Shown in pieces: positions 16,822 through 19,166 of a stretch of DNA of 19,166 bases; the stretch's first letter is position 1, and each line of letters opens with the position of its first letter. The notes under the pieces are model-generated. The model ran no database searches, was not told the DNA's origin, and saw only the letters and a list, made by a program, of their open reading frames with translations. This stretch comes from Comamonadaceae bacterium (GTDB taxonomy: Bacteria > Pseudomonadota > Gammaproteobacteria > Burkholderiales > Burkholderiaceae_C): assembly GCA_947469815.1 (NCBI GenBank), contig CANIRI010000012.1, positions 1-19,166 on the forward strand, in the 5' to 3' direction. The translations under genes were made by a program, and so were the position numbers.

Positions 16822-18237
16822 ATGCCAACCACTGCCACACCGCTGACCATGCTCCACCTGGGGCTGGGCTCTTTCCACCGCGCGCACCAGGCCGTGTACC
16901 TGCAGCAACTCCAAGCCAGCGGCGACCACCGTTGGACGCTGGCCGGTGGCAACATCCGCCCCGACATGCAGGACAGCATTGCCGCACTCGCAGCGCAAAA
17001 CGGTACCTACACCCTGGAGACCGTCACCCCGCAAGGGGAGCGCAGCTACACCCGCATCAGCGCCATCAGCCGCGTCATACCCTGGGACGCGCAGCTCAGC
17101 GGTCTGGTGGCGACGGGCGCGCAGGACAGCACGCGCATCATCTCGTTCACCGTCACCGAGGCCGGGTACTACTTGGACAGCAAAGACCGCCTGGACCTGG
17201 GTTTTGCGGATCTGCAGACCGATCTGGACGCAGCCCGTGCCGGACGTCCGGGCAGCACCATTTATGGCGCCCTGGTGGCGATTCTGCGGGCACGTATGCG
17301 CGCCAGCTCGGGCCCGGTGACCCTGCTCAATTGCGACAACCTGCGCCACAACGGTGAGCGTGCGTGTGCAGGTTTGCTGCAGTTCATTGACCTGCTCGGG
17401 GATGCGCCGCTGCGCGAATGGGTGGAGCGCAATACGGCGAGCCCCAACGCCATGGTGGACCGCATCACCCCCCGCCCGACCGCTGCGGTGCGCGAGCGGG
17501 TCGCCGCCGCAACCGGTGTGGATGACCCGGCGGCCCTCATGGGTGAGAGCTTTATCCAGTGGGTGATTGAAGACGAATTTATTGCCGGGCGGCCCGAATG
17601 GGAGCAGGTCGGGGTTGAGATGGTGGCGTCGGTTCAGGCCTACGAAGAAGCCAAAATACGCCTGCTCAACGCCAGCCACAGCTGCATTGCCTGGGCCGGT
17701 ACGCTGGTGGGTTACACCTATATCCATGAGGGTACGCAAGACGCGCAGATCCGCCGCTTCGCCTTCGATTACGTCACCGATGACGTGATACCCGTGCTGG
17801 ACACACCCGAGCACCCCAGCCCGATCAATTTGCCGCAGTACCGCGATGTGGTGCTGGATCGTTTTGCCAACCCGGCGATTGCTGACACCAACCAGCGCGT
17901 GGCGATGGATGGCTTCTCGAAAATCCCGGGCTTTATTGCGCCGACCATCCGCGAGCGCCTGGCGCGCGGTGAGACCATTGCCAGCGTGGCCATGCTGCCC
18001 GCGCTGTTCCTGGCGTATTTGCAGCGCTGGCACGCGGGCGCTATCGCTTACACCTACCAGGACCAGGCCATGGACCCGGCTGTTGCGCACGCCATCTGCG
18101 CCAGCCCGGACCCGGTGCAGGCCTTTTGCGCCGATGCCACGCTGTGGGGGCCTTTGGCCGGTGACCCGCGTCTGCGCGAAGCCGTGTCACAGGCCTTCGG
18201 GCGGGTGCAAGCATTTATGAAAAGGACAAGCCCATGA
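16822..18237 (+). CDS. dalD: Polyol dehydrogenase, D-arabinitol 4-dehydrogenase / mannitol 2-dehydrogenase family
   Basis: This NAD-dependent long-chain polyol dehydrogenase would oxidise an imported sugar alcohol in the cytoplasm, D-arabinitol to D-xylulose or mannitol to fructose. The protein has 471 residues. The N-terminal nucleotide-binding turn LHLGLGSFHRAHQA is at 11-24. TLLNCDNLRHNGER is at 167-180, MVDRITPRP at 211-219, and the catalytic Lys-x4-Asn-x2-His motif is KIRLLNASH, with Lys278, Asn283 and His286. The HLGLGSFHRAHQA and AGGNIRPDM blocks resemble DalD-type enzymes more than the classical Pseudomonas mannitol dehydrogenase, from memory, so the substrate is not settled. The ATG at 16822 is chosen; an in-frame TTG overlaps the preceding stop. 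The stop overlaps the next start as ATGA. Confidence 0.85.
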   Translation: MPTTATPLTMLHLGLGSFHRAHQAVYLQQLQASGDHRWTLAGGNIRPDMQDSIAALAAQNGTYTLETVTPQGERSYTRISAISRVIPWDAQLSGLVATGAQDSTRIISFTVTEAGYYLDSKDRLDLGFADLQTDLDAARAGRPGSTIYGALVAILRARMRASSGPVTLLNCDNLRHNGERACAGLLQFIDLLGDAPLREWVERNTASPNAMVDRITPRPTAAVRERVAAATGVDDPAALMGESFIQWVIEDEFIAGRPEWEQVGVEMVASVQAYEEAKIRLLNASHSCIAWAGTLVGYTYIHEGTQDAQIRRFAFDYVTDDVIPVLDTPEHPSPINLPQYRDVVLDRFANPAIADTNQRVAMDGFSKIPGFIAPTIRERLARGETIASVAMLPALFLAYLQRWHAGAIAYTYQDQAMDPAVAHAICASPDPVQAFCADATLWGPLAGDPRLREAVSQAFGRVQAFMKRTSP

Positions 18238-19022
18238 GTGAACGTTTGAAAGGCAAACATGCCATCCTCACCGGTGCCGCCGGTGGCATCGGTTTAACCG
18301 TTGCGGCGGCCTATCTGGCGCAGGGCGCGCATTGCACGGTCGCGGACCTGGGCGGGAAGCCCACGCCGGAGCTGGCCGCGCTCATGGCGCACCACCCCGA
18401 TACCCTGGCTTATGTGCCCACCGACGTGCGCCGCATGGAGTCGATTGATGCCCTGATGGTTGCGGCACAGGCACGCTTCGGACCGGTCACCACCCTCTTC
18501 AACAACGCCGCAATTTTTGACATGGCTCCGCTGCTGCAAAGCGACGAGGCGATGTACGACAAGCTGTTTGCGGTCAATGTCAAAGGTGCTTTTTTTGTCA
18601 TGCAAAAGGTGCTGGCGCACATGGTGGATCTGGGGGTCAGCGGCGGCAGCGTGATCAACATGGCCAGCCAGGCGGGGCGGCGTGGCGAGGCGCTGGTGTC
18701 GCATTACTGCGCCAGCAAAGCCGCCATCATCAGCTACACCCAAAGCGCCGCGCTGGCCATGGCGCCGCACAAAATTCGGGTCAACGGCATTGCGCCCGGC
18801 GTGATCAACACGCCCATGTGGGCGCACGTGGACAGCCTGTTTGCGAAGTACGAAAACCTGCCCATTGGCGAGAAGAAAAAGCGGGTTGGCCTGGCCGTGC
18901 CGCTGGGCTATATGGGAGACCCCACAGATGTTTGCGGGGCCGCCGTATTTCTGGCCAGCGACGAGGCCGCCTACATCACCGCGCAGACCCTCAATGTCGA
19001 CGGCGGCAGCGTGATGTCTTAA
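18234..19022 (+). CDS. smoS: Short-chain sorbitol (L-iditol) 2-dehydrogenase, SmoS-like
   Basis: This short-chain dehydrogenase probably oxidises D-sorbitol to D-fructose with NAD. The protein has 262 residues. The cofactor loop TGAAGGIG is at 13-20 and NNAA at 90-93. The catalytic tetrad is visible as Asn115, Ser145, Tyr158 and Lys162 (YCASK). The segments INMASQAGRRGEALV (141-155) and FAKYENLPIGEKKKRVG, and the C-terminus TLNVDGGSVMS, match SmoS of Rhodobacter-type sorbitol operons as I recall them; galactitol or another hexitol is also possible. The start has a good ribosome binding site, AAAGGA, seven bases upstream, and overlaps the previous stop by ATGA. Confidence 0.87.
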   Translation: MSERLKGKHAILTGAAGGIGLTVAAAYLAQGAHCTVADLGGKPTPELAALMAHHPDTLAYVPTDVRRMESIDALMVAAQARFGPVTTLFNNAAIFDMAPLLQSDEAMYDKLFAVNVKGAFFVMQKVLAHMVDLGVSGGSVINMASQAGRRGEALVSHYCASKAAIISYTQSAALAMAPHKIRVNGIAPGVINTPMWAHVDSLFAKYENLPIGEKKKRVGLAVPLGYMGDPTDVCGAAVFLASDEAAYITAQTLNVDGGSVMS

Positions 19023-19033
19023 TCCGGTTATCC

Positions 19034-19166
19034 ATGGCCACCAAACCGCGCCAACTAAGCCCCGAGCTGGAGCATGACTATGTGCGTTCGCCCGAGCTCG
19101 GTTATGAGCGACCCGAGCAGGTGGGCATCGTGCGCTGCCTTTCGCACGGATTTCCCACGCCCCTGG
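19034..19166 (+). CDS. Start of a probable AraC-type regulator (cut by window edge)
   Basis: Only the first 44 codons are present. The sequence begins MATKPRQLSPELEHDYVRSP and continues with a VGIVRCLSHGFPTPL segment. This resembles the N-terminal cupin sensor start of AraC/XylS-family regulators that commonly accompany polyol ABC operons; the helix-turn-helix part would lie beyond the window. It starts 11 bases after the dehydrogenase stop without a clear Shine-Dalgarno sequence. If correct, it would be the local activator of the operon. The assignment rests on memory of the family plus position. Confidence 0.55.
   Translation, partial: MATKPRQLSPELEHDYVRSPELGYERPEQVGIVRCLSHGFPTPL

Noticed and set aside
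16672..18090. Minus-strand frame of 472 codons opposite the polyol dehydrogenase
   Set aside because: The plus strand encodes a clear dehydrogenase with catalytic motifs; the opposite frame has shadow-like composition and no recognisable domain.

Overview
The window looks like a high-GC betaproteobacterial chromosome, most likely Comamonadaceae (Rhodoferax/Acidovorax/Variovorax type). That placement is inferred from the order of the division and cell wall (dcw) genes, the fused murE-murF gene and the polyol ABC operon; no sequence search was run. Two operons diverge from a 516-bp intergenic region at 12087-12602. No tRNA, rRNA, CRISPR array, insertion sequence or phage gene was seen.

Left part, minus strand, 12086 down to 1: the dcw cluster in the order mraZ, rsmH, ftsL, ftsI, murEF (one fused gene), mraY, murD, ftsW, murG, murC (cut by the window edge). 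Every junction overlaps by 1, 4 or 10 nt except mraY-murD, which has a 3-nt gap, so the cluster is probably transcribed as one unit and translationally coupled. It encodes the cytoplasmic Mur ligases MurC (partial), MurD and MurE-MurF, the lipid I and lipid II synthases MraY and MurG, the septal polymerase and transpeptidase FtsW and FtsI, the divisome scaffold FtsL, the 16S rRNA methyltransferase RsmH and the regulator MraZ.

Middle, 12087-12602: no convincing gene. The mraZ side has a plausible promoter and two MraZ-box-like sequences exactly 20 bp apart. The rest contains an AT-rich stretch with repeats of the type GTACTTNNAGGT, TACTAGGTA and an inverted TAGTACCTA, then a perfect palindrome TGGTGCACCA just upstream of the transporter operon. 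These are candidate operators.

Right part, plus strand, 12603 to the end: a sugar-alcohol uptake and oxidation operon of the SmoEFGK / MtlEFGK type. It holds a periplasmic binding protein, two inner-membrane permeases, the ATPase, a long-chain polyol dehydrogenase (D-arabinitol 4-dehydrogenase / mannitol 2-dehydrogenase family), a SmoS-like short-chain sorbitol dehydrogenase, and the first 44 codons of a gene that is probably an AraC-type regulator. Together they would import mannitol, sorbitol or arabinitol and oxidise it to fructose or xylulose. A double hairpin between the binding-protein and first permease genes probably gives higher expression of the binding protein.

The content is mostly well-known housekeeping and catabolic genes. 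The points most worth a second look are the MurE-MurF fusion, the reduced MraZ-box array and the repeat cluster in the intergenic region. I found no evidence for an undescribed biological system.
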